Assembly: GCA_030734395.1 (NCBI GenBank)
Contig: JAUZTG010000029.1
Location: 4,712,001-4,776,000, forward strand
DNA from: Sarocladium kiliense
Lineage: Eukaryota; Ascomycota; Sordariomycetes; Hypocreales; Sarocladiaceae
Length of the DNA: 64,000 bases
Reading direction: 5' to 3'
Under the pieces are notes generated by a model. The model saw only the letters and a list, made by a program, of their open reading frames with translations. It did no database searches and was not told where the DNA came from. This document shows, in pieces, positions 10,169 to 19,828 of this stretch; positions within the stretch are counted from its first letter, which is position 1, and the number at the start of each line of letters is the position of its first letter. A program made the translations under genes and the position numbers.

Positions 10169-10795
10169 CGCGGAGCCTTGTTTCGGCATGTATAATTGAA
10201 AGAGATAGGTTTCTATGACCTTGAGAGGCTAATTCGGCCAGCAATACTGCACTTATTTAATGGGATTTGAGTCATTCATGTTGTGAAGTAGACCTTGGTA
10301 AGCTTCCGATTAAGCTTCATCAGTGGTAACGGAAAGCCACGAACTCTAGACCCTATGTGTCAAAACAGCTCCTGCACACCAACTTGGCAGTTTTCAGACG
10401 AAGAGCATGACCCCTGCGGTTAACATCATCAGAAGAATATGCGCATCGCGGCTGTGGCTGGGGCTAGCGCAGGTTTGAGCACGTTTTTCTTTCCAATTCG
10501 TGATGGTCGCTGCCAATGCCACTTGTATGACGAGGGTATTATGGGCCATAGTGTGCCCAGAAAGACCGGTCAATAACCGAAATTGTATATAGTATCTATA
10601 CAGAACGATGGTCATCCTGCTCTGGACCGGCTCGGCCATCCTTCTAAGTCGGATCACAGCCCTCCGTTGATGTGAGCAGCCAGAACGACACTAGGAGATC
10701 AAACATCTCTTGGTCGATCCGAAACCTCCTCCAATACCGACAGGAGACGTGGCTCGAGCTTTCTAAGGAGAAGGCTTGCAGTACTGCCTGCAGCC
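10169..10795. other. Upstream region of the Ctr copper transporter
   Basis: About 630 bp with no gene. It is the presumed promoter of the downstream copper transporter. I did not find a convincing array of copper-factor sites (TTTGCTC-like) by eye. Confidence 0.4.
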
Positions 10796-11409
10796 ATGGA
10801 TATGGACCACGGCACGCACACGGATTCGATGCCGACGCCAACCCACGACATGGACGGACACACGAGCATGAAGATGGATGTTGTATTCTTCACATCCACT
10901 ACTACTCCGCTCTGGTCAAAGTCATTTGCACCGCAGAATGTCGGACAGCATGTAGGCATGTGCGTCTTTCTCGTTGCATTTGCTACGGTCTTTCGGCTCC
11001 TTGTGGCACTCCGCACCAACTTCTCCTCTTTCGCAACGGCATTCAAGGAATCAAGAACCCGAGACCATCTACTTCAACCTCATAATGCTGCTGATGCAGA
11101 AGCCGATCACGATGACAAAGTAAACCGACCAAGACGGCCTGTGGAAACAGCTTTGTTTGGTCTGATGGACGTCATCATTGCTGGAGTCAGCTATCTACTG
11201 TAAGTCGTTACCAACGGCGTGTGGAACACTTACACGAGGCGGCCCAAAAAGATTTCAAGTGTTGAGGGTCGACTTGGCTAACGAATCACGGTCTCTGCAG
11301 GATGCTGGCTGTGATGACTATGAATATCGGCTACTTCTTGTCGGTGCTGGGCGGAGTCTTTACGGGCAGTGTTCTCTGTGGAAATCTGGGTAATGCTCCT
11401 GCTCACTAG
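10796..11409 (+). CDS. Ctr-type copper transporter
   Basis: A trimeric membrane protein that should import Cu(I), at the plasma membrane or vacuole. Two exons, 10796-11199 and 11301-11409, flank a 101-bp intron (GTAAGT donor, CTGCAG acceptor) and join to 170 residues, normal for Ctr proteins. The N-terminus is Met/His/Asp-rich (MDMDHGTHTDSM, then HDMDGHTSMKMD), as expected for copper capture. TM1 is at about 50-70. TM2 contains the conserved MxxxM copper-relay motif as MLAVM, placed right at the exon junction, and TM3 carries the packing motif GGVFTG. A charged loop with HNAADAEADHDD separates TM1 and TM2. The end NLGNAPAH is short; a further 3' intron cannot be excluded. Confidence 0.9.
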
Positions 11410-11504
11410 GTAGATGGTCTTGGATGAATGGCGAGGGGAGAGCGTCCTATGGATCGGCTTGGAAGCTGCGTAAAGAAGTCTGGTACCCTGGGACTGCTCC
11501 TAAT

Positions 11505-12665
11505 TCAAAATGATTCTAAGACGCTTGGCTCACTGCCAGGATCATCTAATAGTATCCATCCTTGCTCTTCCAATACGGTGCCAGGCGCGGTGACCCTCAT
11601 TTCGCTGGGGCTGTAGGCCATTGTCTCGAACTTCTCATCGATGCTGCCTCCTCTCCTCTCTACTACCGTCCGCAGACGGAAAGGGACCGAAATAATGTAG
11701 TAGTCAATCTTCCCCGGAGAAGATTCGTCACGAACCCAGCGCTGTCCCGCCCAAGAACTTGGCCCTTGCCATGTTGATACCTCATTGCTCCTGCACGTCG
11801 TGTCTCCGAATAGGACAACGCCATCCTTGCGTCTGAAGAACCACTTGCGGGAGATATGGGCAGCCACATGCTCCAGCTGTGACTTCTTGCGCGACAAGGT
11901 CTCTAGCTCTATCACGATCTCTCGCGTGGATGTTGAAAGAGCCAAGGCTGTTGACTTTAGCCACTCAGCCTCGAAGCGCAGTTGCTCATCATTCTCCCAG
12001 AACCACCAATCAGCGTGTCTGATGGTCAGTATGACCCTGCGTGGGTGAAGCTCAGGCATTTGCAACAGAAGCCCAAGGCCACCATCCTCTAGCCGATACA
12101 TTTGCGCAAAGACCCTAAGTTCGTTGATCTCGACCACCTCCGATGTCGATGAGGCCGTCGAATCTGTCTCCTTTGTGGCGCTGCCGTTTCCTAGTCTCTG
12201 CGCCTCGATCCGTTTCTGTGCCCAGCGCGCGTGCATCAGTGAGATCTCAAGTTTCCTCCAAGCTCCGTTGAAGCTGAAGTCGTTTGCGTGGCGATCGGAG
12301 CTCGTAAGCCACCATGTATGATCCCGGAGCAGGAAAGGCAAGGTCCAACATTCGAGATAGACTGCACGACAAGCCCGCAAAAGTCGGACATCACTTTTTC
12401 TCGGAGCCTCGTAGTTTGGCCGTGTATAATAGGTCGTTGGAGAGTACCTATTACCGTCTGAAAGGTCGGGGAAGTCGGATAGGGCGAGCTCCCAGATGAG
12501 GCGCCTGATCTCTGCTGGAAGGACGGCAAATAGCGGACTCTTTAGTTGAGGATCTGCGGGAGTTGCGAGCAATGGACTCCATGACGGTGTTTCGGCGCCA
12601 AGTCTCGTCGCATTTTGACGAAGACGTCGCCCGATACGGCTCGAGGTGCTGAACGTCGGAATCAT
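11505..12665 (-). CDS. Fungal DUF7730/F-box-like protein of unknown function
   Basis: A single exon encodes 386 residues without a signal peptide or membrane segment. Residues 44-65 read SPLFAVLPAEIRRLIWELAL, the hallmark N-terminal LPxEIRxxIWE helix of the fungal DUF7730 group, which resembles an F-box. The RACRAVYLEC helix that usually follows is present at about 97-107. The middle has a low-complexity Ser/Thr linker (about 165-178), and the C-terminal half is rich in Trp and Arg. The family is greatly expanded in filamentous fungi and has no established biochemical role; a link to ubiquitin ligases is only suspected. The gene is convergent with the Ctr gene, 95 bp apart. Confidence 0.8.
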   Translation of the reverse strand: MIPTFSTSSRIGRRLRQNATRLGAETPSWSPLLATPADPQLKSPLFAVLPAEIRRLIWELALSDFPDLSDGNRYSPTTYYTRPNYEAPRKSDVRLLRACRAVYLECWTLPFLLRDHTWWLTSSDRHANDFSFNGAWRKLEISLMHARWAQKRIEAQRLGNGSATKETDSTASSTSEVVEINELRVFAQMYRLEDGGLGLLLQMPELHPRRVILTIRHADWWFWENDEQLRFEAEWLKSTALALSTSTREIVIELETLSRKKSQLEHVAAHISRKWFFRRKDGVVLFGDTTCRSNEVSTWQGPSSWAGQRWVRDESSPGKIDYYIISVPFRLRTVVERRGGSIDEKFETMAYSPSEMRVTAPGTVLEEQGWILLDDPGSEPSVLESF

Positions 12666-13270
12666 CGTGATAATAGACCGCTAGATTCGTGGCTGGCTGC
12701 GCCAAAAACGATCAGGCTCACACGGACCGCGAACGACTTGATCTGACATGAGAGACTGCTGATTGGAAAGGGCCCTGAATGCATTCATACGGGGCAATCT
12801 GTGTCATTGCAGCTCTTATGTCACTCGACATTCTGGCGGAACCAACCAAAGCGCGCCCAGAGTGCCAGGCAGCAGCGGGGTCGATGATGCTGTGCCTGAT
12901 ATTGGGGCCAACAAGATGTCGGCTGCAGCCTGTCTTAACCATAGTACGAGGCGACTACCAGCGGCTGTTGGGCATTCACTGTATTACCGCCCACCATTTG
13001 ACGACTTGCAATAGGGATATGTTGCTGTCCGAGCAAGCACAGCGCGAAGGCAAAGAAGCTCGAGATCGCATCACCGTCCATGTACTAGGCAGTGCCCAAA
13101 TATGGCTGCTCAACTGTGAAAAGAAAGTCTGAATTATTGCTTCGATATAGAAAGTCATTGGGTATCCATGATCCGACAAAAACTCCCAAACCCCGTACTT
13201 TGCTTAACCATTAGTGCCAATATGCCCTCCGAGTTTCCTGTCGAGCGTCATGAGTCCACCAAACATGTCG
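12666..13270. other. Intergenic region
   Basis: About 600 bp between two minus-strand genes. No supported gene; overlapping frames on both strands at 12718-13179 look random. It should include the promoter of the DUF7730 gene. Confidence 0.5.
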
Positions 13271-14578
13271 CTATCGCTCCCTAGAAAAGAGTCCCAAAAA
13301 CGCACGGTCGCGCAAGTCTCGGTCCTTTCCTCTCTCGAGAGCGTTCAAGAGCTCTGTTTCCAACTCGAGCTCGAGCTTGGCGATGCGCTTCGCCGCAGCA
13401 GCTGCTCTGAAAGGGTGCAAAAGACGATTCCACCATTCTTCCAGATGATCTCTTCGAAGAGCTTCTTTCTCAGCCCATCTCTCGTTGTACCTGCTCCCAG
13501 CTTCGCGATCATCTGTTCCTGTGACCGAGTCGCCGAAACAGATCCCGTACATAGTGCAGTAGGCATTCCACTCTGCAGGACAGTGCTTCGCAGCGTGGTC
13601 ACGGAAACCTTCTGGGGTATTGTGTAAGAACAGCCATGGCCACATATACTCCCAGGTGCGGCCTGCGATAGAGTTCCCGAATTGGGTGCGAACCAGCCAA
13701 TCTCGGCTGCGCAGGTATTGAGATCGGTGGTTGCGACGAATTGCCTCTCTAGTCACAACGAACTGGGCACAGCATGGCCCAGCGAACTGATCCGGAACAA
13801 TCTCGTCTAGAAAATTGGCCAGGAATGCTGGACGCACGTAGGGTTCCTCCTTGTGAATAGCGTCCTTGGGCGCCACAGTGGTGTCGATCCAGGCAGGACA
13901 ACTTTCGAACCATGAGACGCGCAGATTAGTAAATCCGCCTCTATCAGCAATGCGTGTCAGATCCAAGTGTGTAAGAGCGAAGACCAAACTCTGCTGGAGC
14001 ACACCATCCATATGCCAAGGCTGCTCCTCAGCATGAATGAAAATGGAGAAATCTGGCAAGTCGTGATAGAAGTCATGCATGTACGTGTGGTAGACGGTGG
14101 CCTCACGACCCTTCTTGGGCACAGGCGGATGATAGTCAGGAAGCGGCTCGTCAGGCAAGTAGTCGCTGATGTAGCGGATGACCTGCAGATTGGGGAGCGC
14201 TTCAGACAAATGGCGGGTCCATGAAATATCATCCCTGCGTCGGGATGCGATGACAAGATTGACGGTGAGGTTCCTTTCAGCGACTGAGCCGTCAAGAGCC
14301 TGATCCAATTCGAGATGAGGGTTTGGGTACGAGAGGCGCGACCGACTGGACCCTGGACGCGTATCGTAGCGCTGGAAGACGTGGTAATAGAGAATCACAA
14401 GCGGGATGAGGAGCGCAAGGAGAACAGGACTGCGACGCCTGGATGGCAGGGACAGGCAGCGACCGGCATGGATGAGCATTGCGATGCTGAAGAGACTCGA
14501 GAGTCGTTTTACTGAGAAGACGAGGGCGGCGGCATCTGTGCCTCCGATGGGCTGCGTGAGGACACGACCGTGACACAT
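13271..14578 (-). CDS. DUF3431 family protein, type II membrane topology
   Basis: One exon encodes 435 residues from the first Met. The Met at 14479 (MLIHAGRCLSL, 402 residues) would give a classical short basic N-tail before the membrane segment SPVLLALLIPLVILYYHVF. That pattern indicates a type II, lumen-facing protein of the secretory pathway, usual for Golgi glycosyltransferase-like enzymes. The lumenal domain carries the DUF3431 signatures NLVIASRRRDDISW, VIRYISDYLPDE, YHTYMHDFYHDLPDFSIFIH and AEEQPWH, followed by WPWLF and a Cys-containing CPAEWNAYCTMYGICFG segment. The family is thought to be glycosyltransferase-related, but its activity is unproven. The end is a Lys/Glu/Arg-rich helix. 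Confidence 0.88.
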   Translation of the reverse strand: MCHGRVLTQPIGGTDAAALVFSVKRLSSLFSIAMLIHAGRCLSLPSRRRSPVLLALLIPLVILYYHVFQRYDTRPGSSRSRLSYPNPHLELDQALDGSVAERNLTVNLVIASRRRDDISWTRHLSEALPNLQVIRYISDYLPDEPLPDYHPPVPKKGREATVYHTYMHDFYHDLPDFSIFIHAEEQPWHMDGVLQQSLVFALTHLDLTRIADRGGFTNLRVSWFESCPAWIDTTVAPKDAIHKEEPYVRPAFLANFLDEIVPDQFAGPCCAQFVVTREAIRRNHRSQYLRSRDWLVRTQFGNSIAGRTWEYMWPWLFLHNTPEGFRDHAAKHCPAEWNAYCTMYGICFGDSVTGTDDREAGSRYNERWAEKEALRRDHLEEWWNRLLHPFRAAAAAKRIAKLELELETELLNALERGKDRDLRDRAFLGLFSRER

Positions 14579-14747
14579 GGGTTGGAGTCGAATGTAGGTG
14601 TTGAGTGTGAGAGACCCCTTATCAAGATTGACGCCATGTTGGGAGGTGACAGCGGGCCTCGCCCCACCATATCTGCCTGCAGGCGGTACCTGATCGATTG
14701 CAGCAAGTCTTGCCCGGCTGTATTGATGAGCTTATAGCACTAATATA

Positions 14748-14795
14748 CCAAAAAAAGAGACAAAAAGAAGAAAAAAGAAAAAAAGGAAGAGGAGA
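14748..14795. repeat. Polypurine (A/G) tract
   Basis: Nearly 50 bases of almost pure A and G on the plus strand, read as a pyrimidine tract on the strand of the DUF3431 gene, about 170-310 bp upstream of its two candidate starts. C/T-rich stretches are common in fungal promoters near transcription starts. Confidence 0.6.
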
Positions 14796-15792
14796 TGATT
14801 TGGAATTGACTCTGACTATAGCAATAAGGACCCTGTGGCCAGGACGGTTCATTGACGATCAATAGCTATCAGCCTGTGGGCGCCGAACTCGTCCCTTGTA
14901 CTGGACTCGGTGGTTGATGGGATTAGGGACACCAGCCTGGGTCCCCACCCAAGCAGATGCCTGTCAGTCAGATCTGGCCAAGGACCCTTGGCGATCCCCT
15001 TGACACGCCGAGCTTTGATGCACGCTCATTGTTGAGCAGTACAGACAACTTCATGAACAACTCGGTAATGGGAGAAGCCTAAAGCCCCATCGGATTTTGG
15101 CATAGCGCAACCGCCGCTTCGCCGATGTACATGAGCAACCCTGCTCACCCAAATCCTCTTTTACTCTCTATCCGACGTGACGCGAGCCAGTGTCCCAATC
15201 GTGGCAATTGACGGCCTCTATATACCCACATCTCTGTACACAAGAAACGAATCTCGCCGTTATCGGCAACGGAATCTATTGCGGTGATCGCCGTTCGCCC
15301 CTTTCGGCCTATGACATCGAACCGCATAGACCTTTCGCTGCTCATTGCCCTCTCCTACTACGGAGCGCGAAATGCACCTGCAGCAAAGTACCGCGGGTAT
15401 ACTGCAATGCCGCTTCTTCTGCCGTCATATCATGCATTTCTTCCCGCGGGACTGAGAATAGCGCAGACGGGAACAAAGGAAAGGAGCCTGGACAGTTTCC
15501 GTGGGAAGGGAAAGACGCTTCAGACTCTTCAGCAGGGAAGCTGAAGAGCGAGCCTCACAACGTGTGGGCATTGCGCTAGTGTGCCGAGTATCCGGAAACC
15601 AGGTGACAAAGTGCGCAAGCAAAGCCAAAAGCCGTGTGGGAGGACCAGTGACCCAGTCGATACTACGTTAGTGACTCCATGGCGCGGTTCAAGGATTCGC
15701 TTGTAGCTTATTGGATCATAGCGAGAAGTATCACCACAGGGTCTCTCTTGCATGTCGAAATAGAAAGCCACTCCTTGGCATGGCTGCATCTG

Positions 15793-15843
15793 CCGCCTTG
15801 GCCCTCATGGCCGCACCTTGGCCCTCATGGTCGCACCTTGGCC
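15793..15843. repeat. Short tandem repeat, about 20-bp unit, 2.6 copies
   Basis: The unit CGCACCTTGGCCCTCATGG and close variants occur three times head to tail, the last copy partial. One unit lacks two bases relative to the others. It lies in a gene-poor stretch and has no visible coding role. Confidence 0.75.
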
Positions 15844-16410
15844 GTGGCCCCGAGCAAGTCGCCTAGAGGCGTCCCGAGACACGCAGCAGTCCTACGACGG
15901 TGGCTTGGAAAGTAGCCGAGATCCACACGTGGTTGGTGCCATGTCATCTATCGACTCGGGCCTCTTGGCCTAGAATCTCAGTCGCGAATAACTCCCCATT
16001 ACTCTATTCACACTGTTGCGGAGAGATCTGGGGACCGATTCGCGGGGACCCTCTGTCGAATGCTTTGGCCACTACATGGATTGGTGAACAGAGTTCGTGC
16101 GAGAAAGCAATGCGATTGCTACAAAGGCTTCAGCGAGTTGTTCCAATGACTTGCAAGCTTGCCGTGCGCCACGCGATATAACTTCGATCTCAAGGAAAGC
16201 CTGGCAGCTATTGCAAAGTCATGAAGCTGACCGTTCAGGTAAAGGGCATGCAGTACATGACATGACATGACTCCCAACAAGAAAGCTTTGCCCTCGATCG
16301 CTGACAATTCTTTATTCGTGCCATCAAGCCAATACAGCCGTGAAAGACTTTGCCTACTGTGTGAGTGGCGCACACGTCTTCATCGGCCCAGATTGTTCTC
16401 CAGAAACCCA

Positions 16411-16662
16411 CCCCGGATTCCCCATTCTTTAACCTAGTATACCCGCGGGAACAACCAGGCTCTGCATCTAGTGCTTAATGTTGGTCTTCTTCCCGGGGCT
16501 CCGCATCACGGACTCGGTACCTCACCGCGGTCCTTCTCCACGGTGCCTCTCCCGGTATGAACAACCATGCCATCACCAACGATTTCTTCCTCCACAGGCG
16601 TAACCGTCTCCAGTTTGATCCCTCATCCGCTCCATCCGGGGAAGACATGGGATCCCGTGGGG
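16411..16662. promoter_or_regulatory. Cluster of CreA/Cre1-type carbon-repression sites
   Basis: Four matches to the fungal CreA consensus SYGGRG lie within 250 bp, ahead of the sugar transporter at 16820: CCCCGG at 16411 (reverse strand), CCGGGG at 16493, CCGGGG at 16636 and GTGGGG at 16657. Closely spaced pairs, as at 16636/16657, are the arrangement known to matter for CreA repression. Regulation of this transporter by glucose is an inference from these matches. Confidence 0.5.
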
Positions 16663-16713
16663 AGACGCTTTGTGGTCCGACTCGTGAGTGGCACTAGAGG
16701 GAACAACGGCTCG

Positions 16714-16720
16714 TATATAA
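16714..16720 (+). promoter_or_regulatory. TATA box of the MFS sugar transporter
   Basis: TATATAA stands 100 bp before the transporter ATG at 16820. This is the usual distance in regulated fungal genes, and the C/A-rich leader that follows fits a transcribed 5' UTR. Confidence 0.6.
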
Positions 16721-16819
16721 GGACAGACCAGTTGCCACACATCAATTCCATCAGTCTGCCTTGGCAACAAGTCTTCCTCTCCACCCAAGACACCTACTAT
16801 ACGACGACAGCAACTCATC

Positions 16820-18532
16820 ATGGCTGGAGGTGTCATCAAGAAGCCCGTCAATGTCTTCAAGCTCGGAGACCTTGGCGAGCCTGCCGGCGTCTTCAACTGG
16901 AGGCTATGGTTCGCCGTCTTCTCATTCGGTATGATGGGAGCCGCTCGCGGCATTGACGAAGGACTCATCTCAGGCGCCTTCAAGTCCAAGAATTTCCAGG
17001 AATCCATCAACTACGAGAGCTACACAACCGTCGAACAAGCGAACATCAAGGCCAATGTCTCAGCCATGGTTCAAATTGGCTGCGTCGGAGGCGCACTCAT
17101 GTATGTCGCAGCCCGCATGGTTACTTGAAGAACCATCCTTTGCTAACCGCATGGTAACAGTGCCTTCTTGATTTGCGACAAGATCGGCCGAATCTGGGCA
17201 ACCCGCCAACTCTGTATCGTCTGGGTCATCGGAATCGCCATTTTCATGGCCAACAGCGGCAGCCTTGGCGCTATTTATGCCGGCAGGTTCATCGCTGGAC
17301 TTGGGATTGGGCAGACGGCTGTTGTCGGACCTGTGTACCTGGCTGAGATCGCTCCAGCAGCAGTTCGTGGTCTCTGCACTTGCGTCTTCTCCGGCTTCGT
17401 CTACCTTGGAATCGTTCTTGCTTACTTTGCGAACTACGGTTGCTCGCTTCACCTGAACCCTGAGAGCAAAGCCCGTTGGCTGGTCCCGACATCCGTTCAC
17501 ATTATGTTCGCCGGTCTTATTCTCCTTCTCAGCCTATTCCAGAACGAGTCTCCTCGTTTCCTTGTAAAGAAGGGAAAGAGTGAGGAAGCTACGAGGGTTC
17601 TGGCCCGTCTTCGACAACAGCCCGAGGACTCCGATTATATCGTCCGCGAGATCTCAGCTATTCAATTCGCCCTCGAACACGAGCTCGAGAGCGTGAACAA
17701 CTCTTTCCTGGGAACTTGCAAGGAGCTTTTCCTGAACGGAAGCAACCTTTATCGCCTTTATCTTGCCAGCATGGTCCAGGTTCTTGCTCAGTGGTCTGGT
17801 GCTGGATCAATCACGCTCTACGCTGTTGATCTGTTCGCGCTGCTGGGTATCAAAGGTTCCGAGACTGGGCTTCTGGTCACGGCTCTCTTTGGCATTATCA
17901 AGCTGATCGCTGCAATTGCCTGCGCTCTTTTCCTGGTGGATGTCATTGGTAGGAAGAGGGCTCTAATCGGCGGCATCGCGCTCCAGGCCCTCGCCATGGT
18001 CTACATTGGAGCCTTCCTCACCGCAGTCCCTGAGCCGCAAGGGACTTCAGCTGCAGCTCGCGGCGCTGTTGCCATGATTTATATCTCTGGCATTGGATGG
18101 GCACTAGGTTGGAACACCATGTCCTACATCCTTACTGCTGAGCTGTTCCCTTTGCAAGTTCGTGCTTTTGCTACCTCCTTCGCGATGACGCTTCATTTTC
18201 TCTGCCAATACGGCAGCACCCGAGCAACACCAAACATGCTTCTTCCGACTTCGGAGGGTGGAATCAACCCAAATGGTACCTTCTGGTGCTATGGTGCTAT
18301 TCTAATTGTTGGCGGCCTCTGGGTTGTTGTCTCCGTTCCCGAGACGGCTGGCCGATCACTTGAGAGCATGGACAGGCTCTTCGAGCTACCATGGTACAAG
18401 ATCGGACTATTTGGCAACCGGGACGCTGAAGAGAGGGATATTGCATACAATGAGAAAGGCCAGATCATGGAAAATACACAGGGACAGGTTGTGTACGTCG
18501 AAGAGAAGCCTCCGCGGGCAGGAGTTGTATGA
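16820..18532 (+). CDS. MFS sugar/quinate-type transporter
   Basis: A plasma-membrane proton symporter-type protein of the sugar porter family. Two exons, 16820-17100 and 17161-18532, flank an exactly 60-bp intron (GTATGT donor, TGCTAACC branch, AACAG acceptor) and join to 550 residues with about 12 membrane segments. Sugar-porter signatures are in place: GRFIAGLGIGQ after TM4, NESPRFLVKKGK in the central loop, VDVIGRKRALIGG in the second half and PETAGRSLESMDRLF after TM12. The N-terminal FNWRLWFAVFSFGMMGAARGIDEGLISG segment and the NMLLPTSEGG region resemble the group annotated as quinate or monosaccharide transporters. The substrate is unknown. A TATA box and CreA-type sites precede it. Confidence 0.92.
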
Positions 18533-18720
18533 TGAAGAGATATGAACCATTGAACTTTCAGCATGGAGCAAATGAAAGAATAGAATTGCACTTCATTTCG
18601 AGTACCAGGTAATCAGAACAAGAAACGTGAACATCCAACTGCATGGGCTTGCGACATCTGCATGCGACATGTGCTTCAGGGATCCCTCCCACCTTTGAGA
18701 TAAATGTCTCATGCTTGCCC

Positions 18721-19242
18721 CTACATGCCGTCGTCAATCATAGCATTGATCAGAAGACAGTGCCTCTCAGCATTCTGCTCGCTCCACTCATTGTCGTAGT
18801 TGAGACCATAGGGCCAGATATGGCTGCCACCGCAGTTGATGACAGCGCCTGAACCATCCCAGCTTCGGAGTAGAGGGAGAGCCCTAGGCCAATCGCCAGA
18901 TTCACATTTGCTAAACCAGGCGCCACTTTGGCCGATACCCAGGGTGTGGGAGATCTCGTGAAGGGCAGTTCTTTCAGACATGTAACTGCGGTTGGAACCG
19001 AAGCCAAGGTCACCATTGATGTTGGCTTCCGCCGTTGGGATGCCAGGGTCGTAGCGAACTCTGATTACTTTCTGGGCGTCCCCGAGCCTGTTGTAGCGAT
19101 TGGCTGCTGCTGTCATAGCGGCCTCGATACGAGTGTAGGCATCGAGCTGATCCTGTGAAGGGTTCTGGGCCTTGCTGAGCGTCCAGGTGATGGTAGCGGA
19201 CGTGACGGACGCGTAGGCGGCAAGGATTGCGGCGAAACGCAT
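18721..19242 (-). CDS. Small secreted HExxH metalloprotease-like protein
   Basis: A single exon encodes 173 residues when started at the Met at 19242, where a clean signal peptide begins (MRFAAILAAYASVTSA). An in-frame upstream Met at 19323 would bury it. The mature part holds HEISHTLGIG (His95, Glu96, His99), the zinc-binding helix of metzincin-like peptidases. The expected third metzincin ligand position is Gln105, not His or Asp, so the third ligand may come from elsewhere, for instance His in SHIWPYGLNY, a C-terminal motif seen across this small-peptidase group. Two Cys pairs are possible. Substrate and activity are unknown. A TATA box lies about 100 bp upstream. Confidence 0.8.
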   Translation of the reverse strand: MRFAAILAAYASVTSATITWTLSKAQNPSQDQLDAYTRIEAAMTAAANRYNRLGDAQKVIRVRYDPGIPTAEANINGDLGFGSNRSYMSERTALHEISHTLGIGQSGAWFSKCESGDWPRALPLLRSWDGSGAVINCGGSHIWPYGLNYDNEWSEQNAERHCLLINAMIDDGM

Positions 19243-19340
19243 CTTCAAGAGTTGAAAGTAAAGAACAAGATTTGAAATAATATTGAAAGAGTGATGGCCG
19301 AGATCCTCTTCCGATTGCGACACTGATGAAGAACTGTAGT

Positions 19341-19347
19341 CTTTATA
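19341..19347 (-). promoter_or_regulatory. TATA box of the metalloprotease-like gene
   Basis: TATAAAG on the minus strand, about 100 bp upstream of the Met at 19242. Its position supports that start over the in-frame Met at 19323, which would leave too little room for a 5' UTR. Confidence 0.5.
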
Positions 19348-19528
19348 GGCAATCAGACCTCTCCGAACAGCTTGCTCGAACTTCGTTGTAATTGAACGAT
19401 CTCCGTTCAGGGTTACGGTGATACGATACTACCTCTTTGATTGTATTCGTGCGCTTCCATATCAACTCGGAATCTAAACCAGCTACTGGTCCCGTCAACT
19501 AAGCTTAATGCAGCATGTCAATTGATGA

Positions 19529-19828
19529 CCCCCGTCTTTGCGCAAGGGCGATGTGACTGTGCGGGGGACCAGACTACCTTACCGATGCAACCCCACGGCG
19601 GACAAGAAGAATTGCGGATGGTTGACTACCGAAGGACAAGGAACTGCCGACAAATATGAAACTAGTGAGTGGACATCGATTTATCTTCTGAGCCAGGAAA
19701 TGAGATCATGCGGATGCTTGGTGAGTTCCGCTCTAATCAATCGTTGGCAAATCCGTGCCAAGAAAACGGACACGGCGAACAACTGGAAAAGGAAATGCGA
19801 TACCGTCAAGAACGTACTTGTCCTATAA
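19529..19828 (+). pseudogene. Possible exon(s) or remnant of a small cysteine-containing protein gene
   Basis: A plus-strand frame is open for 99 codons up to TAA at 19826-19828 but has no Met. It begins protein-like (GDVTVRGTRLPYRC, then NPTADKKNCGWLTTEGQG) and ends with WKRKCDTVKNVLVL, with five or more Cys. Two perfect GTGAGT donor sequences (after 19670 and near 19719) lie inside the frame, so it may be several exons of a small secreted protein whose first exon I cannot find. Without a start or signal peptide it is reported only as a candidate fragment. Confidence 0.25.

Larger units (their letters stand above)
14579..16410. other. Long intergenic region between divergent genes
   Basis: About 1.8 kb without a supportable gene. 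It holds a purine-rich tract at about 14748-14795 and a short tandem repeat at 15793-15843. Frames up to 129 codons at 15190-15579 have no conserved look and overlap on both strands. The part nearest 14580 probably includes the DUF3431 promoter. Confidence 0.5.

Noticed and set aside
15190..15579. 129-codon plus frame
   Set aside because: No conserved features; overlapping frames on both strands and no promoter or splice support.
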